A program made the position numbers and the translations under genes. The notes beneath the pieces were generated by a model, which ran no database searches, was not told the origin of the DNA, and worked only from the letters and a program-made list of their open reading frames with translations. DNA of 64,000 bases from Lytechinus variegatus (taxonomy: Eukaryota > Echinodermata > Echinoidea > Temnopleuroida > Toxopneustidae), in the NCBI RefSeq assembly GCF_018143015.1, contig NC_054758.1:13682001-13746000 (forward strand), given 5' to 3'. Every line of letters begins with the position of its first letter. The first letter of the stretch is position 1. Shown here in pieces: positions 36,601-47,594 of this stretch.

Positions 36601-39600
36601 CACAATGCTGAAAATTTCATCAAAATCGGATGTAAAATAAGAAAGTTATGACATTTCAAAGTTTCGCTTATTTTAAACAAAATAGTTATATGAACGAGCC
36701 AGTTACATCCAAATGAGAGAGTCGATGATGTCACTCACTCATTATTTCTTTTGTTTTTTATTGTTTGAAATATGAAATATTTTGATTTTCTTGTCATTTC
36801 ATGTGAAATGAAGTTTCTTTCCTCCCTGAACATGTGGAATTCCATTATTTTAACATTTTGTGCTTCAGGCAAGGAGGTCCTAATCATCAAATTCATAAAA
36901 ATTCAAATATTGTATAATTTAAACAATAAAAAAAAAAAGAAATAGTGAGTGAGTGAGTGAGTGACATCATCGACTCTCTCATTTGGATGTAACTGGCTCG
37001 TTCATATAACTATTTTGTTAAGAATAAGCGAAACTTTGAAATGTCATAAACTTATTTTACATCCGATTTTGATGAAATTTTCAGCGTTGTGCTTGTCTGA
37101 TTTTTCTCTATTGATTAAAATCAAGTTTTTGTTGGGGTGGACTTGTCCTTTAAAGAGTAAGGAGTGACTGTGAGTCGCATTTAATTTCTCTGTTGCATAC
37201 ATGTACATACATGTACAAAATATTACAAGGACACATGCTACTGCATATTGATCAATACAAGTGCAGTGTATAATAAGATTTCATGCTACATATCATGTGC
37301 ATGTTGCCATTTGGTCACGACTCTTAGGTGCAACCAATTCTTTGTCAACACCCCCCCCCCCCCCTGCTTAAATTTATTACAGTCATAAATTGTTGTGAAA
37401 CACCACCCTTTTGTTATTGCCTTCCATCTTTATTTTGTTTAATTTACAGAACGATACATTGGCTCTTTGCGCATCATCCAGCGTTGGAGTTATCAGTGCA
37501 ACTCATGAAGATGTTCCAGCTCATTATAGTGTGTCACTTCTACCTTGCAAGATCAGTGAGAATGCTCAAGAAAGAATATCTCAATAGATTGTAAGTATTT
37601 AGATGGTGGGATTTTGTTTTGCCCAAGTTCCCAGTTTCAGTGATTATAATGATGAGGATGATGGTGGTGATGCTGATGATGGTGATGATGATGATGGTGA
37701 TGATGATGATGGTGATGATGATGATGATAATGCTGATGATGATGATGATGATAATGATGATGGTGGGGGTGGTGATGATGATGATGGTGATGAGGGGGAT
37801 GCTGATGATGATGATGATGATGATGGTGATTGTGATGAGGGTGATGATAATGATGATGATGACAATGATGATGGTGGGGGTGGTGATGATGATAATGACA
37901 ATGATGATGATGTCTAATAATGATGATGAAGGTGATGAAGATGATGGTGGTGGTGGCGATGGTGATGATTATGATAATGATGATGGCTTTTGTAATACGG
38001 GCTCTGGTGATGATAATGATGATGTTGGTGATGTGTATGTTGATTACGATGATGATAATGATGATTATGGTGGTGATGCTGATGGTGGTGGTTTTGGTGG
38101 TGGTAGTGGTGGTGATGTAGTCTGAAATGAAAATAATATCTAAATAAAAAACAGCCATTTATCATACAAATTTGTATGAAAAAATGAAGCAATTATGATA
38201 TCATGCAACATAAATGTACATACATGTATGGGGGCATGATTATGATGTGCATAGGTGTAATAGCAACAAGGTTTATTGAATTTCAAACTTTCAAAATATT
38301 CTAAGACAATTATACTTGTATGCACATCGTTATGAATATTCAATAGATGGGATGATGATGTCATGCCCCCATATGTGCATTTACATGTATGTTGTACGAA
38401 ATCATAATTGCTTCATATATGTATTTTCATACAAATTTGTATGATACATGGCTGTCTCCCTCGTAACCAAATTGGGTAATTAAAGATCACTTTTCTTATC
38501 TTTGTCTTTTGCTTTCCAGTATTGTTCTCCCAGTACTAGTCCTGTTTTGTGCTTACTTCTCAGCCATCACCATCGTGGGTGCTGTTATCAGCATAATACA
38601 TGATCATCAGTTAGAATCATGTAAAGGTATTTAATGTCCGAAACCTCTTCTAGTACATAAACTTGGAATGTGTTCGATGTTGATTTTCAAATGCAAACAG
38701 CGGCATGAATCATGATTGAAAATGCAATTACAAAATGCGAATATAATAAGAAACAAAATGTGTGTTCAATGTCCCCTATTCCCATTCGTATAGTAAATGC
38801 CTTTCAGATAGCAATTGGGAGAAGTATTAAGACACCAAAAAGTTACATTTGGGAATGCGATCAGCTCAGCTTTTTATGACCTTCAGTAATGCGAATGCAA
38901 CATTAAAAAGGAACACAAAAAAAACTGTTGCCACAGTAAAACCAAATATCACCCATTTATAGCCAACTCCTGATGTAAGATGCAACATAGCAGGTGCAAA
39001 CAAAATGGGGTTAGACCGTGTGGCCATTCTCTCCAACTTTTCAGGATTTCTGTTTTCTCTTTTATTTTATAGATCCATTCTGGGTGATGTTTTCTGCGGC
39101 GGAATGTGCTTTGGTCCAGATGTTCTTGATGTGTGGACTCTACATCACAAAGAAACTCAATAACGTCACCATGCTACGCAGCCAAAAAAGAGCGCAAAAG
39201 AGAAATTTATGGAGGTAAGTTTTGTTTTTATTTTAACTCTATTGATATACCCCCTGACAACCTAAAATGTTCCCAACCCAAGTCCCCTTACCCTAAACCA
39301 GCACTTCTCAACCTTTTTTTACTTGAGGACCACTTTGACTCTCACAGAGATGCCAAGTTCAAAGACCAGCTATGCGTGAGATTTTCTGTGAATCTGAGTG
39401 AGATCACAGACATTGTGTACAATGTATAGGGGGATAGGCTGTGATAGTTGCGTGAGACAGAGATTTGAGGGGATGAACAAGAGTCCAAAATGCGTGAGTC
39501 TCACGTATAATGCGTGAGACTTGGTAGCTCTGCTCTCAGATGTTTTGTAGGCCCTCCTACCAAAATTTTAAGAAAACGTCCATTTCGATGAATAAAATAT

Positions 39601-42600
39601 TTCGTGAAATTTGAACACAATGCTCTTAATCACATTTGAAACAGTTTGGGAACTAATCTGCATTCCCAAATGTCCGGTAAATGGGCGACAATTGCATTTA
39701 AACCGTCAAAGTGGGCATGTGCATGCTTTGCAACATGCTACCCAAGCGTGCTTTAGTTTTTGACTGATCGGACATACCATGTTCGGACAGGTCTGTGAAA
39801 AATACTATAGTTTTTCTCCCCTGGAGCTTCTCGTGATCCACTGAGAGAGCTTCGCGGCCCACCGTTTGAAAGGCGCTGCACTAAACAATAAGGTGAAAAT
39901 AAATTTTATGTACTCGATGCTCTCTGTTTTAAGAGACCTGGGGCTAATGGCTTATATTATTTCAAAGTCGTGAAATTCTCTGTTAGTACACAGAACAAAA
40001 TCATACAAAAGTCTATTGACCATGTTGCGTGAGAAAAATTATCTATTTGCAAAAAAAGTAGTAACTTATCTGTGTTATCTTGAAATTGAATAGTGACTGA
40101 GGGAGGTTTGGGTAATATGTAAGTCAATATTTGTTTTGCTATTTAGACCCTTCAAACACTTTACATCACACATGCTGTAGGACTTTGGTATATAGACAGA
40201 CTTCAGTTCCAAAAGGCTCTAAATCCAACTTTTTTCTTTTTCTTGTTCTTTTTGTTTTTAGAAACATGCAGTTGTTTAATGCAAAAAAGGATGTTGAGTG
40301 GCTATTTTTTTATCCTGTGTATTGCTCTGAAAAGGGAGGTTCAAACTTTCTTGAAATGCTGAAGAAAATAAAATAGTGTGATATATATTTTTTTTTGTAA
40401 AGTTTGATCAAAAAGTCAATTTTCATTAAGGTGGATTTGATACCGTTTGGAGGTATTTTTTTTTATATTTGGCATAAACACATGTTCGTACATGTGATCA
40501 AACATGTTACATGTACATGGGTAACCGGCAATATTCATAGGAATCTTGACAGTGTACTGATACACCAGCAGTGACATTCAGAATCTAGGCAAAGAATGTT
40601 CCCCAGGGAGTAGAAAATGTGCACAGCATAGTGCAGTTTGAAATATTGTCCACTAATTTGGGTATCCATATTGATAGGAATACTGACTGACACTTTGGTG
40701 TATTGTTAGATTTACCAGCATTGGCATTTAGAAGCTAGACAAAGAATGTTCCCCAGGGAGTAGAAAATGTGCACAGCATAGTGCAATTTGAAATATTGGC
40801 CACTAATTTGGGTATCCATATTGATAGGAATACTGACTGACACTTTGGTGTATTGTTAGATTTACCAGCATTGGCATTTAGAAGCTAGACAAAGAATGTT
40901 CCCCAGGGAGTAGAAAATGTGCACAGCATAGTGCAATTTGAAATCGTTTTCGCTGATTTGGGTAAACAGTAATGTTGATGGGAATACTGTACTATGGTGG
41001 GTTTGCCTTCATTGGCATTCAGAAGCTAGGCAAGAATGTTCCCCAGGGAGTAGAAAATGTGCACAGCAAAGTGCAGTCAATTGTGACAAATGATTTGGGT
41101 ACATGTGTAAATATGGTTCCATGACATTTGCTCCTCTGGAAATTGCAGACAATTCAATTATCAACCCAAACCCAACCTTAAACCCTATGGCCCGTATTCT
41201 GAAGTCGGGTTTATTAAACTCAGGTTTAAAGTTGTGGTTTAAGTATGGAAAGCCAATTGCTACATAAATCACTAATAGTAAAGATATCATACTCAGCTCA
41301 TTTGGCTCTCAAATCATTCATAATTGTCTAGGAAGTATAAATAGATGATTGTCTTCACCATCAATGAATCAGGAAAGAGCACAGTGAAAAATTAGAAACA
41401 TACAACTTAATAAAAATTTTGACACTTTTGGCTTCCCATAATTTTAGCACAGAGTTAGACCATGGTCTAAGTTAAACCTGACTTCAGAATACGGGCCTAT
41501 GTGTACATATATATCTTCAGAGAAATTAGTGGAGGAGGAATTGTTGTAGGAGCAAATGTTGCGTTCCCATGAAACATTCATCTTCTTTGCAAAATTATTA
41601 TAAAGCACCAGCGAAAAACAGAAGTCTGTGTGGAACTTGCACCATACAGTGTTTACCTCTTATTTATTACAGTTAGTACTAAAACTTTTATTATCATTGT
41701 CATTAGCTGCCTAAAAGCTGCAGAGAATCAAATATAGGTCTTCAGGACGAATTTTGAACAATATGAGAGAACAAGGAATAGCTTGAAAGATTTGATGTAA
41801 ATTAAATATTGTCGTATAAAACCTAGATAGATCCTTGTCATTTGATTGGTTGTTTGATATCGATCTTTCAGCTCATTTTACAACCACGTCATCATCCGTG
41901 CAATTTTGGATCCATACGATATTGTTCATTGCACGTGCGCACTGAGACCGCAGGCACCATGCCCAAGTAAAAACAGTGTTTACAGCGCGCGAGTTGTATG
42001 TACAGTACATGTACGTGATAATCAACAAACCGAGCTCCCTCTGCATGAGTATGTTTTGCACCAAAATTCATAACTTTCAAATGAAAAAGGATCTATTTTT
42101 AGGCTCCATATAAATCAAATAATATTGTTCTCTTTATTCTCGCAATGGACAGAATACTTCATTCTGTGAAAGATGTAATTAATGATCCAGTCAACTCGGC
42201 TACACCTCGTTGAACAGGTCTTCTCATGAAGTGTTCTGTCCATAGCACTCATAAACATTCATTATTTGTATGTTGATTGTTGTTGTTATTGTTTTAACAT
42301 TTTCTTATGTCACAGATCAATCAAACACATATTTGTTTTGCTTTTTTCTTTCCTCATACAGTATTATTCTTGCCTTTGAATTGTCATCCATTGCAACACT
42401 CATCTATGACAGCTTTATGTTAGGAAGTAAGTATATAATTTTGGTGCCCTTGTCTGCAAGAAATAAGATATATTACATTCAATCGGAGCGGGTAGGGGGC
42501 CTTGGAAGTTTTTTGATAAATTTTTCACATACATGTAAGAACCTCTTTCAACAATAGTTCTTGCATTTGTTTTTTTCTTGTGAGTGTCGAATTGCATCTT

Positions 42601-45600
42601 CTGAGACAAATTTTACTGATGCCCAAGTGTATGGTTCTGAAGTAGCGCATGATTTTGTACCTACTTTACTAGATTTCGTTATTCTTGAGCAATTTTTGAT
42701 GAGGAATGCAGATATGAATAATCCAATATATATGAAATTTTAAGCTTAAATGCACAAATTATGATTATTTTTTTGCCAAAACCAATTTGTTTCAATCCTA
42801 TGTAGAGGTTATGTCCCAAAAATTAATGTCAAAACACACTAAAAATGAAAAGACTGAAAGAATACATTGTACAAATAAAAAAATAAAGTACATAAGAATG
42901 TTGAATAATATACCAACATGCTTATATAGCGCATATCACTGCCAAATGCGTCCCTATGCGCTCCTTTTTACCATTTACAGCTGGTGTTGACGATCTACAG
43001 TATTATTTTGCAATTTCACTAACCCTCAGGGATTGGGAAAATTGTGATTTCCAGTTCAGTGTTGGTGTTGATGTTGATGATCTGAAGCTCACAAACGTGC
43101 AGCAAACAGGACAAAATAGGATGCAATTTCTGTGCATGTATTATAAGATGGGGGAATTTGATCATTTATTGCATATTTGAATGAATATTGAAGGTTTCTT
43201 CAATCCACTGTTATTTCGAAGAATTTTGGGCTGTGTTTGCTCTCCATTCATTTTTTGGAGATCAAAAAGACATGATACATGTTGAAGCATGATATTTTTT
43301 TCGTCTCGTATACAGGTATGGATGGTCATACTAGATGCAGTGATGTATATGTAAGTAATCTTTCTTGTCAACTTCATGAATTGATTTTGATAGTACACAT
43401 ATTTATTTCCTAATTATATTATGCACAAATATCCCTCACTTGAGGTGTCAACATGAAGGTTTCGGAGATTATTTAGTCTTACCATTTCATTTGCAAGAAG
43501 TTATGGCGTAGTCACATTTTCCCCACGGTCGCCGTATGGCAGAGGCGTCGATTATGGGGGGGCAGGGGGCGATCGCCCCACCAATGAAAATATTGGGGGG
43601 CAAACATATCGTTTTGCCCCCCCAATAATTCCGCATGTGCTAAAAAAAATAAGATTGTAATGTTACACAGAAATCAGCAAGCGAGATTGAAATACACAAC
43701 TCGTTCTTCGTCTAAAATCGTGCTCAAAATGTCCTTTTTTCAGATTGGAATATCAAAAAATTTCAGCTTGCGCTTTGCGCTCGCATCATTTCTGTAACAA
43801 AAACCCATACTTTCCATGATTAAATAGGTGAATATGGTCCCGTATTCAGTTCTAAACCCCAAAAGAACTCCCACTTCGATTTGCAATAATCTTTTGTTGG
43901 ATATATATCTTGTTCTTTATTAAAAACGTCTATTAAACTCATTTTTTTTTCATAACGAAATATCAAAATTTTCAGCTCGCGCTTCGCGCTCGCATTAATC
44001 TGCTGGTAAGATATGAATATATATATATATATAAATATATATTAATGTGTGAGTGTGTGTATATATATATATATATGTACACATATATATAGGCATATGT
44101 GTGTGTACGTTTGTTTGTTTTGTGTGATCGAGCGCCTTTGGAAAATTGATTCCTGATTTTGCCCCCCCAATCTGAAATATGGATCAACGCCCCTGCCGTA
44201 TGGTGAGTTGAGAATAGCCGTTTTAACTTTCTTTGTACCAGCTACATATATGGGTGGTTTGAATAAAATTAGTTAAAATGGCTGTTTTCGACTCGCCAAA
44301 CGGCCACCGTAGGGTAAATGTAACTGCAGCATTAGTTAGTGGTATTGTCATCTATATTTAATTTTTGAGAACATATATGTACATTGTTATAATTTAAACT
44401 ATCATTTAAAATAGAAAATTAATGAAACTGCTTACGTTCAAATTCTATGAATACAGTACATGTCCACCATAATATGTTGTTACTGTGTAGATTAAAGAAA
44501 TGCACTACTTAAAATCTGTCTCTGTAAACTGATCAAAGTGTTGACTACATTCTGAATCATTAGAGGAGGTGCAATAGCTCAGTCGATGGAACGATGGTTT
44601 TGCAATTTGGGGACCTGGGTTTGATTTCTCCTTTGTGTGCTAGTGCCCTTTGGTAGGGCATTTATCATTGTTACCAGGTCCCTTGGAGAGGACGTTAAAC
44701 ATTTGTTCCTCTGGTTGCTAGCTTGCAATCATCCTGTAGCAATCAGCCTCATAAACCTCATGTTTGTTTTTTTTTCCTATACAGAACGACAATAATGTAT
44801 CCTATAGTGTGGTGTATCTACTATTAATGGTGAGTGTTTACAGTGGGTGTACTCTTTGATGATTAACATGTGTTTTATGTACTCTGTATATTGGATGGGA
44901 TTTCTCCTTTAAGGATGTTCAAAAGTTAAAGGTATTGTTTAACTTTGTGAGCAGCCAATTTAAAAAATTCTTAAACCAAGATGAAACATGTGTACAAGTG
45001 TATGTATTAGAACTAATAAACCCTGAAAACAACCATTATTGAGAATGAAAAGCTAAAACTACAAGGCAAACTCCGATTTGTAAATAGGCGTCTTTTAGAC
45101 ACCTAAATAGTACACATAAGTGTATGGGATGAAATTAAGATGGTGTTTCTGGTCACTTTGTATTTCAATTTTTGAAGCACTAAATAATTATTTTCGAATG
45201 CAATTTTTTCTGGGCTTCATTTTTGTAACATATCACAGACACAGGTGACAAGTGTGACCTTCTAGCTCATATTTTTTAAAAGTCAAACCAATGTTAACCA
45301 ATCACTTTAAAATGAAATCTGTGTCTTTTTCACTAAATTCTCTGCAGAATTACTTCTGTTTGCCAAATATGCAAAAAGTGATACAGGTTCAAGTGCTTGT
45401 TTTTCTTTTAAACTTGCAGTTCCCTAATTTGAAAATAGATAAAATTACACAATCAAGAGATTAAGATTAGGGGCACCTCTTAGATTTCAAGTGGTCTTAT
45501 CTTTGAGGTTAAAACCATATTTCTCTGTCAAAACACTTGCAAATTTCTTTGAATTTTTCTTTATTGTTCAGAAATGTATAGCAAAATGGAGAAAGTATTT

Positions 45601-47465
45601 ACACTGGGGCTAGTGTATTACTTTTTAAGTTTGCAAAGCTTTAATGTCTGAATCAGTGGTGTGAAATATTACAAAAAATATCCCCCTAAAATCAAAGTTC
45701 TCACTTTATTGCATTGCAGTTCTTCAAAATCATAGTGCCAATTTTAACACTACTCGTCGTGTTCCATCCCGTTGATCGAGTGGACCAGGAAGAAAGACTT
45801 ATATCCAGTGGCTCAGACAGTGATGTGAGTAGCAAAAGGACTTAGGCTCTTTCGTCAGGAAGCCCAATGATGATAATAGTTTATATTTCTATATTCATAG
45901 CTCTGTTATATCATAAAAAGCATCATAGATGTTTATTATAAGTAAATGTTTCAGATGATGTTTGAAGGCTTGCACGGTGGTATGAACAATCACGATAGTG
46001 GTTTACGCTAAACCTTGTTTAAAGTCCTGGGCTCCGTAACACAAAAGGTTTGCGATGAATTGCAAGTATGTAAGAACCACACTGATTGGTTCCCAGTCAG
46101 TATTTTAAACAGAGTGCGCATGCATGGATGATCTTGATTGGTCATTTGTATTTAGCGCTTGATTGCAAACCTTTGTGTAACGGAGTCCTGGAAAGAACTA
46201 AGAGAAGTGAATACAGGTGGAAGTGAAATGGAGAGGCGAGAAGGTGGAGGTTAGAAAGAAAGTATCTTTAAAAAAAATGAGTGTATCTTAAAAAGTACTT
46301 TAAGCCAGATACGGGTGGAAAAGCTTGAGCAGTAGGCAGGATGAGAGGCTTGAGCAGTAGGCAGGATGAGAGGCTTGAGTAGGAGGCTGAGGCTGGTTGG
46401 GTTGGAGAGGCAAGATACATGAAGGCTTGAGTAGGTGAGGAAGGCTGGCTTTAGTCGCTTGAGTCGACAAGTGGAGATGGAGAGCAGGGGCAGGAGAGAA
46501 GACTCAATGTTTCGGGCAGGTAGACTGGCTGTCTTTATTCAATAATCCTTTCCAGGGGGTGTTTCACAAAGATTTAAGTATGACTTAGGTCGCACTTAAA
46601 TGTCGACGCGTACATGATATGCAACGCGCAATCTTATTGATCAATAGGCAGTAGTGCGCGTCCTCTTGGCATGATCTGACCAATGCTGTCATGCCTTTTA
46701 TACTGTGCGCAACCAGACATTTAAGTGCGACTCTAAGTCATACTTAAATCTTTGTGAAACACCCCCCAGGACTTGTACACATGGTGTACCATAAACGGCT
46801 ATCCTGAAGCAAATCATTCTTGGTTTCTCATTCACATAGGTGATTTCTTTGATTTCTTATTGTTTTGTTTCTTTATTTTGTCTTGTTCATGCATGTCTAT
46901 TATACATATAATTACACCAGTGGAAAACAGCTCTCTTTGTAATCATCATGTTTATTATTTTTTTTTTTCATTTATTTTTATTTCCACATAAAAAACAAAA
47001 GAATTATGATACATGTTATAACAATCAGTATTAAACAAAGTGGGAGTCACTAATCTTGTCACTTGTCAAGAGACTCCTGTTAAAAGGAATAAAAAACAAT
47101 GCTTCTTGTAATATAAATGGTACACATCAAAATCGTACAAATTATTTGTTTGCAAAGACAAAATATCTTATATTTTGTATCTTGTATGAGATTTCACTAT
47201 TTCATTTCCTGTACCTAAAATTATATTTTTGATGATTTTTCTCAATTATCAAAGTTTTTTCCCTCTGTCTCTGTCCTGATTACAGGGTTACTATCACCAT
47301 CACAGGCGGCTATACTCCCCGGGGACATCGGGTCACGGTTTCACCCCTCCTCCCCCGCCGGTTCGTAGCCCCGCCAGACGTACCCAGTCTTTCCCACGGT
47401 TACCAATGATCACCGAAGAGGCGGAACCAACAAGTATAAACGCCTCCCTCCCCACCTCAGCGTAA
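22634..47465 (+). CDS. Seven-transmembrane protein, GPR137/TOM1 (THH1)-like
   Basis: Eleven exons join in frame: 22634-22800, 24041-24095, 28155-28234, 37450-37590, 38520-38626, 39073-39214, 42362-42426, 43316-43350, 44785-44829, 45720-45824 and 47286-47465. Together they encode 373 residues and TAA. Seen: residues 1-56 extracellular-like, with sequon N33-H-T; seven hydrophobic segments near 57-73, 84-105, 116-135, 148-172, 187-208, 232-251 and 271-296; basic loops (KLIDIGRRYH, RSVRMLKKEY, LRSQKRAQKR); sequon N268-V-S before TM7; a cytoplasmic tail with PPPPP and Arg/Ser. Family knowledge: GPR137 and plant TOM1 proteins share 7 TM of this spacing and a Y-x-VF-rich TM7 ending LLV-F. Inference: a membrane protein of that superfamily; identity is low and a lineage-specific 7TM is possible. 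The start is the first ATG after an in-frame TGA at 22538; exon one continues as 5'UTR to an acceptor at 22526. Confidence 0.7.
25141..25592. mobile_element. Uninterrupted copy of the phnX-intron foldback MITE
   Basis: Aligns end to end with 2120-2435 plus 3526-3673. It carries the empty site CTATTCTAGTCACCTGG and both inverted termini. Confidence 0.85.
27388..27588. repeat. Perfect inverted repeat, 93-bp arms, 15-nt loop
   Basis: The left arm 27388-27480 is the exact reverse complement of 27496-27588 over its whole length. The loop is AGAGACATTTTTTCG. It lies in a 7TM intron between (TA)n tracts. A transcript would form a fully paired hairpin. Confidence 0.95.
27745..28150. repeat. Polypyrimidine (TTTC/TTCC) tract before a 7TM exon
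   Basis: About 400 bases almost purely C and T on the plus strand, ending at the acceptor of the exon at 28155. It acts as an unusually long polypyrimidine tract and could form triplex DNA. The Phe/Ser/Leu frames on this stretch are artefacts. Confidence 0.9.
28639..29189. mobile_element. Palindromic MITE with CCCTTTTTACACAG ends
   Basis: Left CCCTTTTTACACAGGATTTT mirrors right AAATTTTAGCCTGTGTAAAAAGGG. The interior repeats TTAACCCCGTACTAT and AGTACGGGGTTA many times in both orientations, with a GGTGGGGC/GCCCCACC hairpin at two places. Confidence 0.85.
30269..30625. mobile_element. TTAA-bounded repeat, family E
   Basis: Starts TTAAAGTGATTGGTTAACAT and ends CAATACCTTTAA. A second copy lies at 44926-45310 in the opposite orientation, also in a 7TM intron. 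Confidence 0.75.
32311..33070. repeat. (CAT)n microsatellite with a 300-bp tandem duplication
   Basis: CAT/CAC repeat on the plus strand. The segment from ACAGCAATAACATCAAT to TTTGAAGGTCCC occurs twice (about 32500-32765 and 32815-33125), including its non-repetitive tail CAGTCTNTTCGTAAAATACA. Confidence 0.9.
34225..34801. mobile_element. TTAA-bounded foldback MITE, family C
   Basis: TTAAAGGAAACCAAAACCC mirrors GGGTTTTGGTTTCCTTTAA. The arms pair further through AAGAAGAGAAGTAATCTT and TAAGAAATAAGCAAGTTATGG. The centre is a second hairpin (GTGGACAACT..AGTTGTCCAC) with AAAATGGCTGATTTTGTGGA mirrored at 34607-34632. Confidence 0.85.
35996..36178. mobile_element. Foldback MITE, GGGTGTTTCATAAAGCTGTT type
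   Basis: Left GTGTTTCATAAAGCTGTTTG mirrors right AACGGCTTTATGAAACAC. The inner GACTGGTGATCCTTTC pairs with GAAAGGGTCGCCAGTC. Related to 10390-10563 and 53493-53746. Confidence 0.8.
36180..36446. mobile_element. Foldback MITE, TTACAAAGAGTTACGATT type
   Basis: GGGCCTGTCTTACAAAGAGTT at the left mirrors AACTTATTGTAAGATGGGGCC at the right. It also contains a short perfect palindrome, GAGTTACGATTGATC..GATCAATCGTAACTC type, near 36197-36226. It abuts the preceding element. Confidence 0.7.
36539..37153. mobile_element. TTAA-bounded foldback MITE, family B, second copy
   Basis: TTAAAGGTCAAGTCCACCTC mirrors GGGGTGGACTTGTCCTTTAA. Long arms continue through AAATCAGACAAGCACAATGC and ACGAGCCAGTTACATCCAAA. 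This is the best preserved of the TTAA families here, so likely the youngest. Confidence 0.88.
37638..38122. repeat. (GAT)n microsatellite in 7TM intron
   Basis: About 485 bases of GAT/GGT repeat starting 50 bases after the exon donor at 37591. It yields long spurious Met, Asp, His and Ser frames on both strands. Confidence 0.95.
38150..38456. mobile_element. Foldback element with ATACAAATTTGTAT arms
   Basis: AACAGCCATTTATCATACAA at the left mirrors TGTATGATACATGGCTGT at the right. The arms run on through GAAGCAATTATGAT and TACATACATGTATGGGGGCA for about 90 bases. Confidence 0.75.
39299..39878. mobile_element. Charlie-type hAT element, non-autonomous, with nested MITE
   Basis: Begins CAGCACTTCTCAACC and ends in the inverse of CAGCGCCTTTCAAAC, typical of hAT/Charlie termini. 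It is flanked by an 8-bp duplication, CCCTAAAC (39291-39298) and CACTAAAC (39879-39886), one mismatch. The MITE at 39345-39532 is inserted inside it between copies of CTCTCA. Confidence 0.8.
39345..39532. mobile_element. 188-bp MITE nested in a hAT element
   Basis: Second copy of the family at 22267-22454, with CTCTCA on both sides as target duplication. Confidence 0.85.
40540..41105. repeat. 150-bp tandem repeat, about four units
   Basis: AAGAATGTTCCCCAGGGAGT recurs near 40593, 40743, 40893 and 41032. Units two and three are almost identical. Each carries GAAAATGTGCACAGCA. It lies within a 7TM intron. Confidence 0.93.
41188..41508. mobile_element. Foldback MITE, GGCCCGTATTCTGAAGTC type
   Basis: GGCCCGTATTCTGAAGTC mirrors GACTTCAGAATACGGGCC at the right end, with inner TTAAACTCAGG/CCTGACTT similarity. 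A diverged relative is at 51478-51735. Confidence 0.85.
43505..44330. mobile_element. Foldback MITE split by a hAT insertion
   Basis: CATTTTCCCCACGGTCGCCG on the left of the hAT and AACGGCCACCGTAGGGTAAA on the right are inverted partners; GTGAGTTGAGAATAGCCG pairs with GGCTGTTTTCGACTCGCC. Removing 43540-44195 and one TSD restores a simple short foldback of about 160 bases. Confidence 0.7.
43540..44195. mobile_element. Non-autonomous hAT element with 8-bp TSD
   Basis: Ends CAGAGGCGTCGAT and the inverse of CAGGGGCGTTGAT; the 8-bp duplication CCGTATGG is perfect (43532-43539 and 44196-44203). The inside carries GCTCGCGCTTCGCGCTCGCA at 43976-43995 and a variant at 43770-43790. These are the inverse of the repeat word of the element at 2436-3525. 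A (TA)n/(GT)n tract is at 44020-44110. No transposase. Confidence 0.9.
44565..44745 (+). mobile_element. tRNA-derived SINE fragment
   Basis: GGTGCAATAGCTCAGTCGATGG resembles a pol III A box region and GGGTTTGATTTCT a diverged B box, at tRNA-like spacing. A non-tRNA body with GCCCTTTGGTAGGGC follows. It ends just before the exon at 44785. Confidence 0.55.
44926..45310. mobile_element. TTAA-bounded repeat, family E, inverted copy
   Basis: Reverse-complement copy of 30269-30625, bounded by TTAA at both ends, with short inserts relative to it. Confidence 0.75.
46028..46190. mobile_element. Foldback MITE, GGGCTCCGTAACACAAAG type
   Basis: GGGCTCCGTAACACAAAAGGTTTGC mirrors GCAAACCTTTGTGTAACGGAGTCC. 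Related element at 56718-56852. Confidence 0.75.
46320..46480. repeat. Short GGCTTGAGTAGGNGG repeat
   Basis: Units AGGCTTGAGCAGTAGGCAGG are repeated directly at 46323-46375, followed by looser GGCTTGAGTAGG units. Confidence 0.7.
46555..46767. mobile_element. 213-bp foldback MITE, GGGGGTGTTTCACAAAG type
   Basis: Ends GGGGGTGTTTCACAAAGATT and its inverse, with arms through TAAGTATGACTTAG and CGCACTTAAATG. The reverse-complement copy is at 60731-60944. Confidence 0.9.
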
Positions 47466-47594
47466 TTTCTGAGAGTGGTATTCCTTGTTGCTGCTACGTC
47501 CTTGAAGCTCTGCCCTAGGTACCCAAGGTTGCCAGTGATCACCAAAGAGGAGGAACCAACAAGTATAAACGCTTCTCTCCCCACCTCAGCGTAA
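47397..47594 (+). repeat. 129-bp in-frame duplication across the 7TM stop codon
   Basis: The last coding stretch (about 47397-47465, ending SINASLPTSA-stop) recurs 129 bases later (47526-47594), also ending SINASLPTSA-stop. The 43 codons between the two stops are open. Differences are partly synonymous (GCC TCC to GCT TCT, CGG to AGG, TTA to TTG). Confidence 0.9.

Larger units (their letters stand above)
28235..37449. other. Large 7TM intron (9.2 kb)
   Basis: Between the listed transposons and microsatellites I see no exon that fits the flanking phases, and no gene on the other strand. The frames at 31849-32058 and 33670-33990 have no recognisable features. Confidence 0.6.

Noticed and set aside
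37603-38192. Long Asp-, Met-, His- and Ser-rich frames on both strands
   Set aside because: All arise from the GAT microsatellite; no composition change, start context or splice logic supports a protein. The same holds for 100-366, 3869-4120, 21705-22037 and 32267-33031.
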